From assembly GCF_020687165.1 (NCBI RefSeq), contig NZ_JAJEQC010000013.1: a stretch of DNA of 64,000 bases; one strand, 5' to 3'. The translations under genes were made by a program, and so were the position numbers. The notes below the pieces were generated by a model. The model did no database searches. It was not told where the DNA came from and saw nothing but the letters and a program-made list of their open reading frames with translations. Positions 1 through 8,195 of this stretch are shown piece after piece (within the stretch, counting starts at the first letter, position 1; every line of letters starts with the position of its first letter). Origin of the DNA: Hominenteromicrobium mulieris. Lineage in GTDB: Bacteria; Bacillota; Clostridia; Oscillospirales; Acutalibacteraceae.

Positions 1-870
1 AACCGGGAATACACAGGCTGTCTGGTAAATTTCAAGACAGAAAAGCCCTCTTACAAAGTCAAGCACAGCGTAGAAAATCCCCCGGAGAAGCAAGTGATTT
101 TCGAGAACCACCACGAGCCTATCATAGACACCCAGACATGGGAACGGGTGCAGGAACTTCGCAAGCAGCGCAAACGCCCCAACCGCTATGATGAAGTGGG
201 CTTGTTCTCCGGCCTACTGTTCTGTGCGGACTGCGGCAGTGTGATGTATCAGCAGCGATACCAGACGGACAAACGCAAGCAGGACTGTTATATCTGCGGC
301 AACTACAAGAAACGCACCCATGACTGTACGGCGCACTTTATCCGCACCGACCTCTTGACCGCTGGTGTACTCTCCAATCTGCGGAAAGTGACCAGCTATG
401 CGGCAAAGCATGAAGCCCGGTTTATGAAGCTCTTGATTGAGCAGAACGAGGACGGGGGCAAACGCAGGAACGCCGCCAAGAAAAAGGAACTGGAAGCCGC
501 CGAGAAACGCATAGCCGAGTTATCCGCTATCTTCAAGCGGCTGTATGAGGACAGCGTGACCGGGCGCATATCAGACGAGCGTTTCACAGAGCTGTCGGCA
601 GACTATGAAGCAGAGCAACGGGAACTGAAAGAAAGAGCCGCCGCTATCCAAGCGGAGCTTTCCAAAGCACAGGAAGCCACCGTGAACGCAGAAAAGTTTA
701 TGAATGTTGTCCGGCGGCATACCAGCTTTGAAGAACTTACCCCTACTCTGCTGCGGGAGTTTGTAGAGAAAATCGTTGTGCATGAGTGCAGCTATGACGA
801 GAACAAGACCCGCAGACAGGACATTGAGATTTATTATTCTTTTGTTGGCAAGGTGGACTTGCCCGAATAA
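1..870 (+). CDS. Large serine recombinase (TnpX/TndX type), 5'-truncated by window edge
   Basis: The frame is open from base 1, so this is the C-terminal ~289 residues of a longer gene. It has the recombinase zinc-ribbon with two Cys pairs (CADC and CYIC), a long basic coiled-coil stretch around residues 150-230, and a DUF4368-type end (REFVEKIVVHEC, then an alternating hydrophobic strand). The N-terminal catalytic resolvase domain with its serine lies outside the window. Enzymes of this family excise and integrate mobile elements at short dinucleotide cores. The gene sits at the extreme right end of an element that interrupts a Maff2-type gene (see 961-1053). It is therefore probably the recombinase of a nested element, not of the host ICE, which has its own tyrosine integrase at 27754. 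Confidence 0.9.
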   Translation, partial: NREYTGCLVNFKTEKPSYKVKHSVENPPEKQVIFENHHEPIIDTQTWERVQELRKQRKRPNRYDEVGLFSGLLFCADCGSVMYQQRYQTDKRKQDCYICGNYKKRTHDCTAHFIRTDLLTAGVLSNLRKVTSYAAKHEARFMKLLIEQNEDGGKRRNAAKKKELEAAEKRIAELSAIFKRLYEDSVTGRISDERFTELSADYEAEQRELKERAAAIQAELSKAQEATVNAEKFMNVVRRHTSFEELTPTLLREFVEKIVVHECSYDENKTRRQDIEIYYSFVGKVDLPE

Positions 871-878
871 CCGCCTGA

Positions 879-926
879 CCTATCCGACACAATGCGCAAG
901 TGCCGGATAGGAACGGCAAAATTTTT
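879..926 (+). terminator. Stem-loop after serine recombinase
   Basis: An 8-bp perfect stem (879-886 with 904-911) extends by CAC/GTG across one-base bulges around a 9-base loop. A T-run follows at 922-927. It lies 8 bases after the recombinase stop and probably ends its transcript. It could also be part of the terminal structure of the nested element. Confidence 0.55.
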
Positions 927-960
927 TACACTTCTATTACTTCTTTATCACACATTAGTA

Positions 961-1053
961 AAAAGCCAGGGTATGAAACAGTTGATGGCTGGCGGCGGTG
1001 TCGCCCTCATCGGCATCACCCTTGTACCTCTGCTCTCCGGCCTGTTCGGTTGA
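961..1053 (+). pseudogene. Maff2-family membrane protein, 3' remnant
   Basis: The frame from 961 reads KSQGMKQLMAGGGVALIG and then a hydrophobic end before the stop at 1051. This matches the last ~30 residues of Maff2-type ICE proteins of about 60-70 residues, a single-span membrane protein normally encoded just before the VirB6-like gene. The upstream two thirds are absent. The in-frame sequence before the lysine is non-coding and follows the serine recombinase. The gene is therefore split by an inserted element whose right boundary lies near 955-961. A downstream ATG (973) could express a short peptide, but an intact Maff2 protein cannot be made from this copy. Confidence 0.7.
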
Positions 1054-1073
1054 TCGTCCGGCGGTGATCGCTT

Positions 1074-1943
1074 ATGAGCGGCATACTCGACAAACTCGAT
1101 GAATGGCTCCGAGGGCTGCTCATCGAGGGAATCACGGGAAACCTGTCGGGCATGTTCGATACGGTCAATACCAAAGTAGGCGAGATCGCCGGTGAAGTGG
1201 GCCAGACGCCGCTGGCGTGGAACAGCGGCGTCTTTTCTATGATCCGAAACCTCTCTGAAACGGTGATCGTTCCAATCGCCGGGGTTATCCTGACATTCGT
1301 AATGTGTTATGAGCTGATCCAGCTTGTGACAGAGAAAAATAATCTGCACGATGTAGACACCTGGATGTTCTTCAAGTGGATTTTCAAGACCTTCTGTGCC
1401 GTTCTCATTGTGACGAACACATGGAATATCGTCATGGGTATCTTCGATGTCGGGCAAAGCGTTGTGAACAGCAGCGCAGGCGTCATCATCGGGAATACCT
1501 CCATTGATATCAGCAGCGTCATCACGGATATGGAGGCGCAGCTTGAAGCCCTGGGTACGGGAGAACTGTTCGGGCTGTGGTTCCAGTCCCTTTTCGTGGG
1601 GCTTACCATGAATGCCCTTTCCATCTGTATCATGCTTGTCATCTATGGTCGCATGATTGAGGTGTATTTGACGACTTCCGTTGGACCGATCCCGCTTGCC
1701 ACTATGACGAACCGGGATTGGAGCCATACAGGACAGAACTACTTGAAATCCCTGTTTGCATTGGCGTTCCAGGCATTTCTAATCATGGTGTGCGTGGGAA
1801 TCTACTCTGTTTTGGTACAGAGTATCGCCACGGACGGAAATATCTCAGGCGCGATATGGGCCTGCATGGGCTACACGGTCCTGCTGTGCTTCGCCCTGTT
1901 CAAGACCGGCAGCCTCTCTAAGAGCCTGTTCGGAGCGCATTAA
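1074..1943 (+). CDS. VirB6/TrbL-like conjugal transfer membrane protein
   Basis: This 289-residue polytopic membrane protein has hydrophobic segments near residues 60-85, 100-125, 170-200, 225-250 and 260-280. It matches the conserved protein found between Maff2 and PrgI in Tn1549/CTn-type ICEs (CD0411-like, VirB6/TrbL role). In type IV secretion this component forms part of the inner-membrane channel through which the relaxase-DNA complex passes. The ATG at 1074 follows the Maff2 remnant by about 20 bases. The gene after it, PrgI, starts 14 bases downstream, so translation is probably coupled. Placement by gene order and hydropathy is secure; the detailed role is inferred from related systems. 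Confidence 0.82.
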   Translation: MSGILDKLDEWLRGLLIEGITGNLSGMFDTVNTKVGEIAGEVGQTPLAWNSGVFSMIRNLSETVIVPIAGVILTFVMCYELIQLVTEKNNLHDVDTWMFFKWIFKTFCAVLIVTNTWNIVMGIFDVGQSVVNSSAGVIIGNTSIDISSVITDMEAQLEALGTGELFGLWFQSLFVGLTMNALSICIMLVIYGRMIEVYLTTSVGPIPLATMTNRDWSHTGQNYLKSLFALAFQAFLIMVCVGIYSVLVQSIATDGNISGAIWACMGYTVLLCFALFKTGSLSKSLFGAH

Positions 1944-1957
1944 GGAGGCTTGATAAA

Positions 1958-2392
1958 TTGGCGTATGTAACCATTCCAAAGGATTTGACGAAAGTAAAAT
2001 CCAAAGTGCTGTTTGGGCTTACCAAACGGCAGCTTATATGTTTCGGAGCGGCGGCACTCATCGGAGTACCGCTTTTCTTTTTGCTCAGACGCACGGCCAG
2101 CAACAGTGCCGCCGCGTTCTGCATGATTATCGTCATGCTCCCGTTCTTTCTGCTCGCCATGTATGAGCGGCACGGCCAACCCCTGGAGGTAGTAGCCGGA
2201 CAGGTCATCCGCTGTATGTTCCTGCGGACGAAGGAACGGCCTTACCAGACAAACAATTTCTACGCAGCCCTGGAGCGGCAGGCCCAGGCGGAAAAGGAGG
2301 TGAAAGCCATTGTTCAGAAAGCGAAAGCCAGAGCCGCAGGCACAGCAGGCGGCAAAACCAGCGGTAAAGCTGACCGCCGCAGAAAAGCGTGA
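1958..2392 (+). CDS. PrgI family conjugal transfer protein (VirB3-like)
   Basis: The protein has 144 residues. The N-terminus (MAYVTIPKDLTKVKSKVLFGLT) is typical of PrgI proteins, and two adjacent membrane spans lie near residues 28-45 and 50-70. A basic, alanine-rich tail follows. The start is TTG at 1958, set by AAGGAGG at 1942-1948. PrgI proteins take the place of VirB3 and pair with the VirB4 ATPase at the inner membrane. The last 83 bases overlap the start of the VirB4 gene in another frame. The basic tail is thus encoded by DNA that also encodes the VirB4 N-terminus, together with its ribosome binding site. Confidence 0.85.
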   Translation: MAYVTIPKDLTKVKSKVLFGLTKRQLICFGAAALIGVPLFFLLRRTASNSAAAFCMIIVMLPFFLLAMYERHGQPLEVVAGQVIRCMFLRTKERPYQTNNFYAALERQAQAEKEVKAIVQKAKARAAGTAGGKTSGKADRRRKA

Positions 2393-4739
2393 GATCAGCC
2401 GTATCCTGGAAACCGCCAGAGGCGACGGCAAGGTACATTCCGCACAGGACACCTTACCGTTCCGCCAGATGTACCCGGACGGTCTGTGCAAGCTGGACGA
2501 TCACACCTGGTCGAAGTGTATCGAGTTCGAGGATGTGAATTATCAGCTTGCAAAGCCTGACGACCAGACGGCGATCTTTGAAGCCCTCTGCGATATGTAT
2601 AACGCCCATGACGCTTCTATCGGGATGCAGCTCTCCCTTGTGAGCCGCCGCATGAACCGGGAGGATTTTGTGAAGCGTATCGAGATCGCGGCGCAGGGAG
2701 ATCACTTCGACCATATCCGTGAGCTTTACACACAAATGCTCCGCAAGCAGCTTGAACGGGGCAACAACGGTCTTATCAAAACAAAGTATCTGACCCTCAC
2801 CATCGAGGCACGGGACAGCAAAACCGCACGGGCACGATTTTCCCGGATCGTCATGGACGCCCTCAACCATTTCAAGGTCATGGGCGCTCTGGCAAAAGAG
2901 CTTGGCGGCAAGGAGTGGCTGGAAATGCTCCACGGCATCCTGCACCCGGACGGGGAACGGTTTGCCTTTGAATGGAGCTGGCTTGCCCCTTCCGGCCTGT
3001 CGGTCCAGGATTTTATCGCACCTTCTTCTTTCCGCTTCGGTGAAGCAAGGAAGTTCACGATGGCGGATAAATTCTGTGCTGTGTCCTTTCTGCAGATCAA
3101 CGCACCGGAAATGGATGACCGTATGCTCACTGAACTGCTGGATACGGACAGCGGGCTGCTTGTCAGCCTCCATATCCGCAGCATGGATCAGAACGAGGCG
3201 ATCAAAACGGTCAAGCGGAAGATCACCGACATTGACAGTATGAAGATCGACGCACAGAAAAAGGCGGTGCGGGAAGGTTTCGATATGGATATCATCCCCA
3301 CTGACCTTGCCACCTACGCAGGCGAGGCAAAGAATATCCTCCGTGACCTGCAAAGCAGAAATGAGCGAATGTTCCTGATGACCTTCCTGGTGGTAAATTT
3401 TGCAGACAGCAAGCAAAAGCTGGAGAATGATCTTCTCCGTGCGGCAAGCGTGGCGCAGAAATATAACTGTTCCCTGGTACGGCTGGACTTTCAGCAGGAG
3501 GACGGCTTCGTGTCGGCTCTGCCCCTGGGTGTCAACCGCATTAAGATACAGCGTGGGCTTACCACTTCGGCGGTGGCGGTGTTCGTTCCCTTCACCACAC
3601 AGGAGATTTTCCACGGCGGCGAAGCTCTCTACTACGGGCTCAATGCCACTTCCGGCAACATGATCCTTGCTGACCGCAAAAAGCTGAAAACACCCAACGG
3701 CATGATCTTAGGCACACCCGGCAGCGGTAAGAGCTTTTCCGCAAAGCGTTCCATCGTGGGTGTGTTCCTGAACACAAAGGACGATATCCTGATCTGCGAC
3801 CCGGAGGCGGAATATTTTCCGCTGGTGAACCGTCTGGAAGGACAGGTCATCAAAATCTCACCTACCAGCACGCAGTATGTGAACCCTATGGATATCAACC
3901 TCAATTACAGCGAGGATGATAACCCGCTGGCGCTGAAATCTGACTTTATCTTGTCGTTCTGCGAACTGGCGGCAGGTGGCCGGAACGGTCTGGACCCGGT
4001 GGAAAAGACGGTCATTGACCGTGCCGTGCGGATCGTATATCGCCCCTATATCGCAGACCCCCGCCCGGAGAATATGCCGCTGTTGGAAGATTTGTATGAC
4101 GAGATCAAGCGGCAGCCGGAGCCGGAGGCACAGCGGATCGCGGCGGCACTGGAACTGTATGTGCATGGCAGCCTGAATGTTTTTAACCACCGTACCAACG
4201 TGGATATCAACAACCGCATTGTCTGCTTCGATATCAAGGAGCTGGGAAAGCAGCTCAAAAGCCTGGGTATGCTGGTGATCCAGGACCAGGTATGGAACCG
4301 TGTTTCCCAAAACCGGGATCAGGGTAAATCCACCTGGTACTTCGTGGACGAGTTCCACCTTCTGCTGCGGGGCGAGGTTGGTTCCTGGAGCGTGGAGATT
4401 TGGAAACGCTTTCGCAAATGGGGCGATATCCCCACGGGAATTACGCAGAACATCAAGGACCTGCTTTCCTCCCCAGAGATCGAGAACATCTTTGAAAACA
4501 GCGATTTTGTGTACCTTCTGAACCAGGCCAGCGGAGACAGGAAAATCCTTTGCGAGCGCCTGAATATCTCCAACCAGCAGGCGGCACATATCAGCAACGC
4601 AGGCCCCGGCGAGGGGCTGATCTTCTTCGGCAATGTGATCCTGCCTTTTGTGGATGACTTCCCGAAGGACAATGAACTTTACAGCATTATGACAACAAAA
4701 CTTGGTGAAACCGGGAAAGGAGAAAACGAACATGAGTGA
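2310..4739 (+). CDS. VirB4-type conjugation ATPase
   Basis: The protein has 809 residues. A Walker A motif GTPGSGKS lies at about 468-475. A Walker B region (TWYFVDEFHLLL) lies near 672-684, and a ...GITQNIKDLLSS motif typical of VirB4/TraE sits about 40 residues further on. The N-terminal ~400 residues form the VirB4 family domain. It acts at the cytoplasmic face of the type IV secretion channel, powering assembly and substrate transport. The start is TTG at 2310, preceded by AAGGAGG at 2294-2300 inside the prgI gene. The stop overlaps the ATG of the next small gene (4732), which suggests translational coupling. The length is usual for the family and no defects are seen. Confidence 0.92.
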   Translation: MFRKRKPEPQAQQAAKPAVKLTAAEKREISRILETARGDGKVHSAQDTLPFRQMYPDGLCKLDDHTWSKCIEFEDVNYQLAKPDDQTAIFEALCDMYNAHDASIGMQLSLVSRRMNREDFVKRIEIAAQGDHFDHIRELYTQMLRKQLERGNNGLIKTKYLTLTIEARDSKTARARFSRIVMDALNHFKVMGALAKELGGKEWLEMLHGILHPDGERFAFEWSWLAPSGLSVQDFIAPSSFRFGEARKFTMADKFCAVSFLQINAPEMDDRMLTELLDTDSGLLVSLHIRSMDQNEAIKTVKRKITDIDSMKIDAQKKAVREGFDMDIIPTDLATYAGEAKNILRDLQSRNERMFLMTFLVVNFADSKQKLENDLLRAASVAQKYNCSLVRLDFQQEDGFVSALPLGVNRIKIQRGLTTSAVAVFVPFTTQEIFHGGEALYYGLNATSGNMILADRKKLKTPNGMILGTPGSGKSFSAKRSIVGVFLNTKDDILICDPEAEYFPLVNRLEGQVIKISPTSTQYVNPMDINLNYSEDDNPLALKSDFILSFCELAAGGRNGLDPVEKTVIDRAVRIVYRPYIADPRPENMPLLEDLYDEIKRQPEPEAQRIAAALELYVHGSLNVFNHRTNVDINNRIVCFDIKELGKQLKSLGMLVIQDQVWNRVSQNRDQGKSTWYFVDEFHLLLRGEVGSWSVEIWKRFRKWGDIPTGITQNIKDLLSSPEIENIFENSDFVYLLNQASGDRKILCERLNISNQQAAHISNAGPGEGLIFFGNVILPFVDDFPKDNELYSIMTTKLGETGKGENEHE

Positions 4740-4905
4740 TCCCCGCTATTTGCATACGGAAGAAAAACAGGAGGGCGAAACCTTCTTTGATGTGATGAAC
4801 CGGCTGATTGCCAGAAGCAAGACGGTCACGGCGGATATGGAGGCGGTTCTTACGGAGCTGGAAAGTGAGATCGAACCGTTCCGTGCACCGAAGGGTCATG
4901 AATAA
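4732..4905 (+). CDS. Small acidic conjugation-module protein, unknown function
   Basis: This 57-residue protein starts at ATG 4732, overlapping the VirB4 stop by 8 bases, with GGAG at 4719-4722 as ribosome binding site. It is soluble, helical and acidic, with no cysteines and no membrane segment; the core reads FFDVMNRLIARSKTVTADME. Its 3' end overlaps the methyltransferase start by 8 bases. This packing within the transfer operon supports it being a real gene. I do not recognise a family. The context suggests an accessory role in transfer or merely co-transcription with it. Confidence 0.6.
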   Translation: MSDPRYLHTEEKQEGETFFDVMNRLIARSKTVTADMEAVLTELESEIEPFRAPKGHE

Positions 4906-5920
4906 ACTGACCCATGTGAGCCTGTTTTCCGGCATTGGCGGTCTGGACCTGGCGGCGGAGGCTGCTGGGTTTGAAACCGTCTGCCAGTGTGAGTGGGCGG
5001 ATTTTCCGCACTCCGTCCTCTCCGCACGATGGCCGGATGTTCCCAGGTTCCGGGATATCACTACTTTCACGAAGGAGGCGTTTTTTGAAAAAACAGGACT
5101 TGAAACAGTTACCGTCATCTCAGGCGGCTTTCCCTGTCAGCCCTTCTCCACCGCCGGAAAACGGAAGGGCTTTGCGGATGAACGCTACCTGTGGCCGGAA
5201 ATGTGCCGCATTATTACCGAGCTGCGGCCCCGTTGGGTGCTTGGGGAAAATGTTGCTGGCTTCATCAATATGGGGCTCGACAAAACGATCTTTGACCTGG
5301 CAAAAGCGGGATACGCTGTTCTCCCATTCGTATTTCCGGCTTGCGGCGTCGGCGCATGGCATGAGCGCCAGCGAACTTTTATCGTCGCGGCTGATGTTTC
5401 CCACACCCCTTGCCTCCGACAACAACACCGCCAGGGACGCGGCAAGCCTGGATGTGTTCCTGGCGGACAATGGGATATTCCGCAAGAGGAACCGAAACGG
5501 GGCGATCTGGAGCCTCAGCCTGTCGGCGGCGGTATTCTATCTGACCCCGGTGGCGTCGGACGGTTTCCGCTCGACCTTGAAGCCGTCGGCCTTCGATCCG
5601 GCGAAGAAGGACGGGAACCTTTCAGCGCAGATCATCTCCCAGGAACGGCCGGTGTCCGAAACATCGGCGCTGAACCCGGATTGGGTGGAATGGCTCATGG
5701 GCTTCCCGAAAGGATGGACGGACGTATCCTCTGGACCGCCGAACCGGAAGGAATCCCCCGCATGACCGAGCGCATGGATGACCGTGCACTGCGGCTGAAA
5801 ACTTTGGGCAATGCGGTCTGCCCGCCCCAGGCCTATCCCATTTTCCGCTATATCGCCATGATTGAGAATGGCACCTGCGGCGACTTTTGCCCCTATGGAA
5901 AGGAAGGTGACTGCCTATGA
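4898..5920 (+). CDS. DNA (cytosine-5-)-methyltransferase
   Basis: The protein has 340 residues. Motif I (SLFSGIGGLDLAAEAAGF) is near residue 8, the catalytic PCQ loop (GGFPCQPFSTAG) has Cys80, the ENV motif (LGENVAGF) is near 120, and motif X (LGNAVCPPQ) begins near 303. It transfers methyl from SAM to C5 of cytosine in DNA. No partner restriction gene is adjacent, so it is probably a solitary enzyme that protects the ICE from recipient restriction, in line with the ArdA genes downstream. The start is ATG 4898, overlapping the previous gene. Residues 165-300, between the N-terminal and C-terminal motifs, are rich in Gly, Pro and Arg. The same DNA carries another reading frame with methyltransferase-like motifs (5361-5765). 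Confidence 0.9.
   Translation: MNKLTHVSLFSGIGGLDLAAEAAGFETVCQCEWADFPHSVLSARWPDVPRFRDITTFTKEAFFEKTGLETVTVISGGFPCQPFSTAGKRKGFADERYLWPEMCRIITELRPRWVLGENVAGFINMGLDKTIFDLAKAGYAVLPFVFPACGVGAWHERQRTFIVAADVSHTPCLRQQHRQGRGKPGCVPGGQWDIPQEEPKRGDLEPQPVGGGILSDPGGVGRFPLDLEAVGLRSGEEGREPFSADHLPGTAGVRNIGAEPGLGGMAHGLPERMDGRILWTAEPEGIPRMTERMDDRALRLKTLGNAVCPPQAYPIFRYIAMIENGTCGDFCPYGKEGDCL
5361..5765 (+). CDS. Overlapping reading frame with methyltransferase-tail motifs, inside the C5 methyltransferase
   Basis: This frame, one base off the methyltransferase frame, is open for 134 codons from an ATG at 5361. It encodes FPTPLASDN, then FYLTPVASDG, then LNPDWVEWLMGFPKGWTDV. From memory these are signature elements of the target-recognition and C-terminal part of many phage C5 methyltransferases. 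The main frame over the same bases reads EPGLGGMAHGLPERMDGR, which also resembles a known methyltransferase ending. Both frames therefore look selected. It may be a separate small protein, an ancestral frame overprinted after a frameshift, or a product of programmed frameshifting. No clear ribosome binding site precedes 5361. Confidence 0.45.
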   Translation: MSASELLSSRLMFPTPLASDNNTARDAASLDVFLADNGIFRKRNRNGAIWSLSLSAAVFYLTPVASDGFRSTLKPSAFDPAKKDGNLSAQIISQERPVSETSALNPDWVEWLMGFPKGWTDVSSGPPNRKESPA

Positions 5921-7896
5921 GGGAACTGAAAGCGACCGATAAGATCACGCAGAAAATGACCCGTGACGGTGCGGTATCGGAAAACCTTGCCACGGGAGAG
6001 GTGGAACATATCAGCAGCCGGGAACCGGAAACGGAGTTGTCCGCTTCTTCGGAAGAATCTGCTGGCACGGCTGCTGACCTTGCCCTGCGTGCGGCGGAGC
6101 ACCATGAGAAGAAAACCGCACGAAAGGCGGAAAAGGCTGACACCCAGGCAGTGCGGGATGGTTCTGCCGCAAGGCAGCGCCCGTCCTCCCGCCTGCAATT
6201 TACCGAGGAAGAACGTGCCGATCCCATACTTGGAAAGTACATCGACCGTTCCGACCGTGCGGCGGACAAATTGGATGCGGCAAAAGCAGCCATCCCCACA
6301 AAGAAAGTCCTTCGCACCGAGCGTATTTTTGACGAGACAGCCGGAAAAGGCAAAACGCAGCTTCACTTTGAAGAAATGGAGAAACGCCCCAACGGACGCC
6401 TGCGGCACAATCCGCTTTCCCGGCCGGTCCATGAGATCGTCCACGCCGCCCATGCGAAGGTGCATGAGGTGGAACAGGAAAATGTGGGTGTTGAGGCCGG
6501 ACACAAGGGCGAGGTGCTGACGGAACGCGGGCTTGCCTACGGAAAAGGCAAAGTCCGTGCCGCCGTCCACCATCACCGCACAAAGCCCTGGCGTGACGCG
6601 GCGAAGGCAGAGCAGGCTTCTTTTAAGGCAAACGCCGAATACCTTTATCAAAAGGCACTGCATGATGATCCTGCATTGGCAGCTTCTAACCCGGTATCTC
6701 GTTTTCTGCAGAAACAGCGGATCAAGCGGAACTATGCAAAAGAGCTGCGGCAGGCAGAGAAAACCGCAAAGAACACAGCGGCCACGGCGAAAAGTGCGGC
6801 GCAGAAAGCAAAGGACGCCTTCAAGGAAACATTCCTCTACATCAAGCACCATAGCCGGACGGTGCTGCTGGTGATCGGCATTGGCGCCTGTGTTGCTCTG
6901 CTGTTTGGCGGAGTTTCTTCCTGTTCCATGATGGCGGGCTCTGGCGTGGGTGGTGTATTTACTTCCTCTTATCTCTCCGAGGATGCGGATATGCTGGCTG
7001 CGGAGGCGGCCTACTGCGAGTTGGAGCAGGAACTTCAATATGAGCTGGACCACTATGAGACTCTGCACCCCGGATATGACGAATACCGTTTTGATCTGGA
7101 CGAGATCGAGCATGACCCTTATGTGCTGATCTCCATTCTCACGGCGTTCCATGAAGGGGTGTTTACCATCGACGAGGTTCAGGAGGAACTGCAAATGCTC
7201 TTTGAAAAGCAGTACATCCTGACGCAGACCGTGGAGGTGGAGGTACGCTATCGGACGGAGACACGGACAGACAGCGAAGGAAACGACTATGACGTGGAAG
7301 TACCATACAACTACTATATTTGCAATGTGAAGCTGGAAAACTTCGACCTTTCCCATGTGCCGGTCTACATCATGGACGAAGAAACGCTTTCCCTGTATGC
7401 GGTCTATATGGCGACGCTGGGGAACCGGGAAGATTTGTTCCCAGGCTCCGGCTATGTAGATAAGTACACCAAACCGCCCACCACCTATGATATCCCGCCT
7501 TCCGCACTGGAAGATGAAACCTTTGCGGCGCTCATTACCGAGGCGGAGAAGTACATCGGATATCCCTATGTCTGGGGCGGCAGCAATCCTAACACTTCTT
7601 TTGATTGCTCCGGCTTCGTATCCTGGGCGCTGACGCAAAGCGGCGTCTGCAATACGGGCAGGCTGGGAGCCCAAGAACTCTACAATATTTCCACCCCGGT
7701 ATCCTCTGCCAACGCAAGACCCGGTGACCTGATCTTTTTCGTCGGTACTTACGATACGCCGGGCGTTTCCCATGTGGGCATCTATGTGGGCGGCGGAAAA
7801 ATGCTGCATTGCGGCGACCCCATCCAGTATGCAGATATCAACACAAGCTACTGGCAATCCCACTTTTACGCTTTCGGGCGACCGCCCTACAACTAA
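5917..7896 (+). CDS. Conjugative wall hydrolase with NlpC/P60 domain
   Basis: The protein has 659 residues. A long basic, Ala-rich cytoplasmic region (1-305) is followed by one membrane span near 310-335 and an extracellular part ending in an NlpC/P60 domain (about 545-659). The catalytic Cys564 is in DCSGFVSW and His619 in SHVGIYVG. NlpC/P60 enzymes cut peptide stems of peptidoglycan, and in ICEs this protein opens the wall for the transfer channel (Tn916 Orf14-like role). The start ATG 5917 overlaps the methyltransferase stop, and GGAAGGTG precedes it. The large cytoplasmic domain may dock onto the ATPase or relaxase, which is inference. The length is usual for Tn1549-type elements. Confidence 0.88.
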   Translation: MRELKATDKITQKMTRDGAVSENLATGEVEHISSREPETELSASSEESAGTAADLALRAAEHHEKKTARKAEKADTQAVRDGSAARQRPSSRLQFTEEERADPILGKYIDRSDRAADKLDAAKAAIPTKKVLRTERIFDETAGKGKTQLHFEEMEKRPNGRLRHNPLSRPVHEIVHAAHAKVHEVEQENVGVEAGHKGEVLTERGLAYGKGKVRAAVHHHRTKPWRDAAKAEQASFKANAEYLYQKALHDDPALAASNPVSRFLQKQRIKRNYAKELRQAEKTAKNTAATAKSAAQKAKDAFKETFLYIKHHSRTVLLVIGIGACVALLFGGVSSCSMMAGSGVGGVFTSSYLSEDADMLAAEAAYCELEQELQYELDHYETLHPGYDEYRFDLDEIEHDPYVLISILTAFHEGVFTIDEVQEELQMLFEKQYILTQTVEVEVRYRTETRTDSEGNDYDVEVPYNYYICNVKLENFDLSHVPVYIMDEETLSLYAVYMATLGNREDLFPGSGYVDKYTKPPTTYDIPPSALEDETFAALITEAEKYIGYPYVWGGSNPNTSFDCSGFVSWALTQSGVCNTGRLGAQELYNISTPVSSANARPGDLIFFVGTYDTPGVSHVGIYVGGGKMLHCGDPIQYADINTSYWQSHFYAFGRPPYN

Positions 7897-7922
7897 AAAA
7901 CGATATGGAGGTAATTTGATTT

Positions 7923-8195
7923 ATGGCAACGACACAGAAGATCCGCAATGACATTGCGAAAACCAAAGAAAAGATTGCGGAGCAGCAGAAACGCCTTCGT
8001 GCGCTGGAGGCCCAGCTTGCGGAGGAAGAAAATCTGGAAATCGTCCGCATGGTGAAAGCCGTGAAGATGGACAACAAGGAACTGACTGCCTTCCTGAAAG
8101 CCTATGCCAGCGGTATGATTTCCCTGCCGGAAGGTATGCTGCAGGAGGGCAACACCGAGCATGAGGAAACGGAGGGATACGAGGATGAAGCATAA
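7923..8195 (+). CDS. DUF4315 family protein
   Basis: This 90-residue protein is a charged N-terminal coiled coil (about 1-45, KIRNDIAKTKEKIAEQQKRL) followed by a short helical region and an acidic tail. Proteins of this family occur at this place in Tn1549/CTn elements, between the wall hydrolase and the DUF4366 protein; no molecular function is established. GGAGG at 7907-7911 precedes the ATG. The last 11 bases overlap the next gene, so both are probably made together. The coiled coil suggests protein-protein contact, for example with the cytoplasmic part of the hydrolase, but this is inference. Confidence 0.8.
   Translation: MATTQKIRNDIAKTKEKIAEQQKRLRALEAQLAEEENLEIVRMVKAVKMDNKELTAFLKAYASGMISLPEGMLQEGNTEHEETEGYEDEA

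Noticed and set aside
948..1727. Long antisense frames opposite transfer and chromosomal genes (for example 259 codons at 948-1727, 656 codons at 5893-7863)
   Set aside because: They are shadows caused by GC-rich codon bias of the real genes on the other strand; none has family motifs or a ribosome binding site.
4702..4731. Upstream start for the small protein after virB4
   Set aside because: The ATG at 4702 lies before the GGAG site; the ATG at 4732 has proper spacing and overlaps the virB4 stop as in coupled genes.
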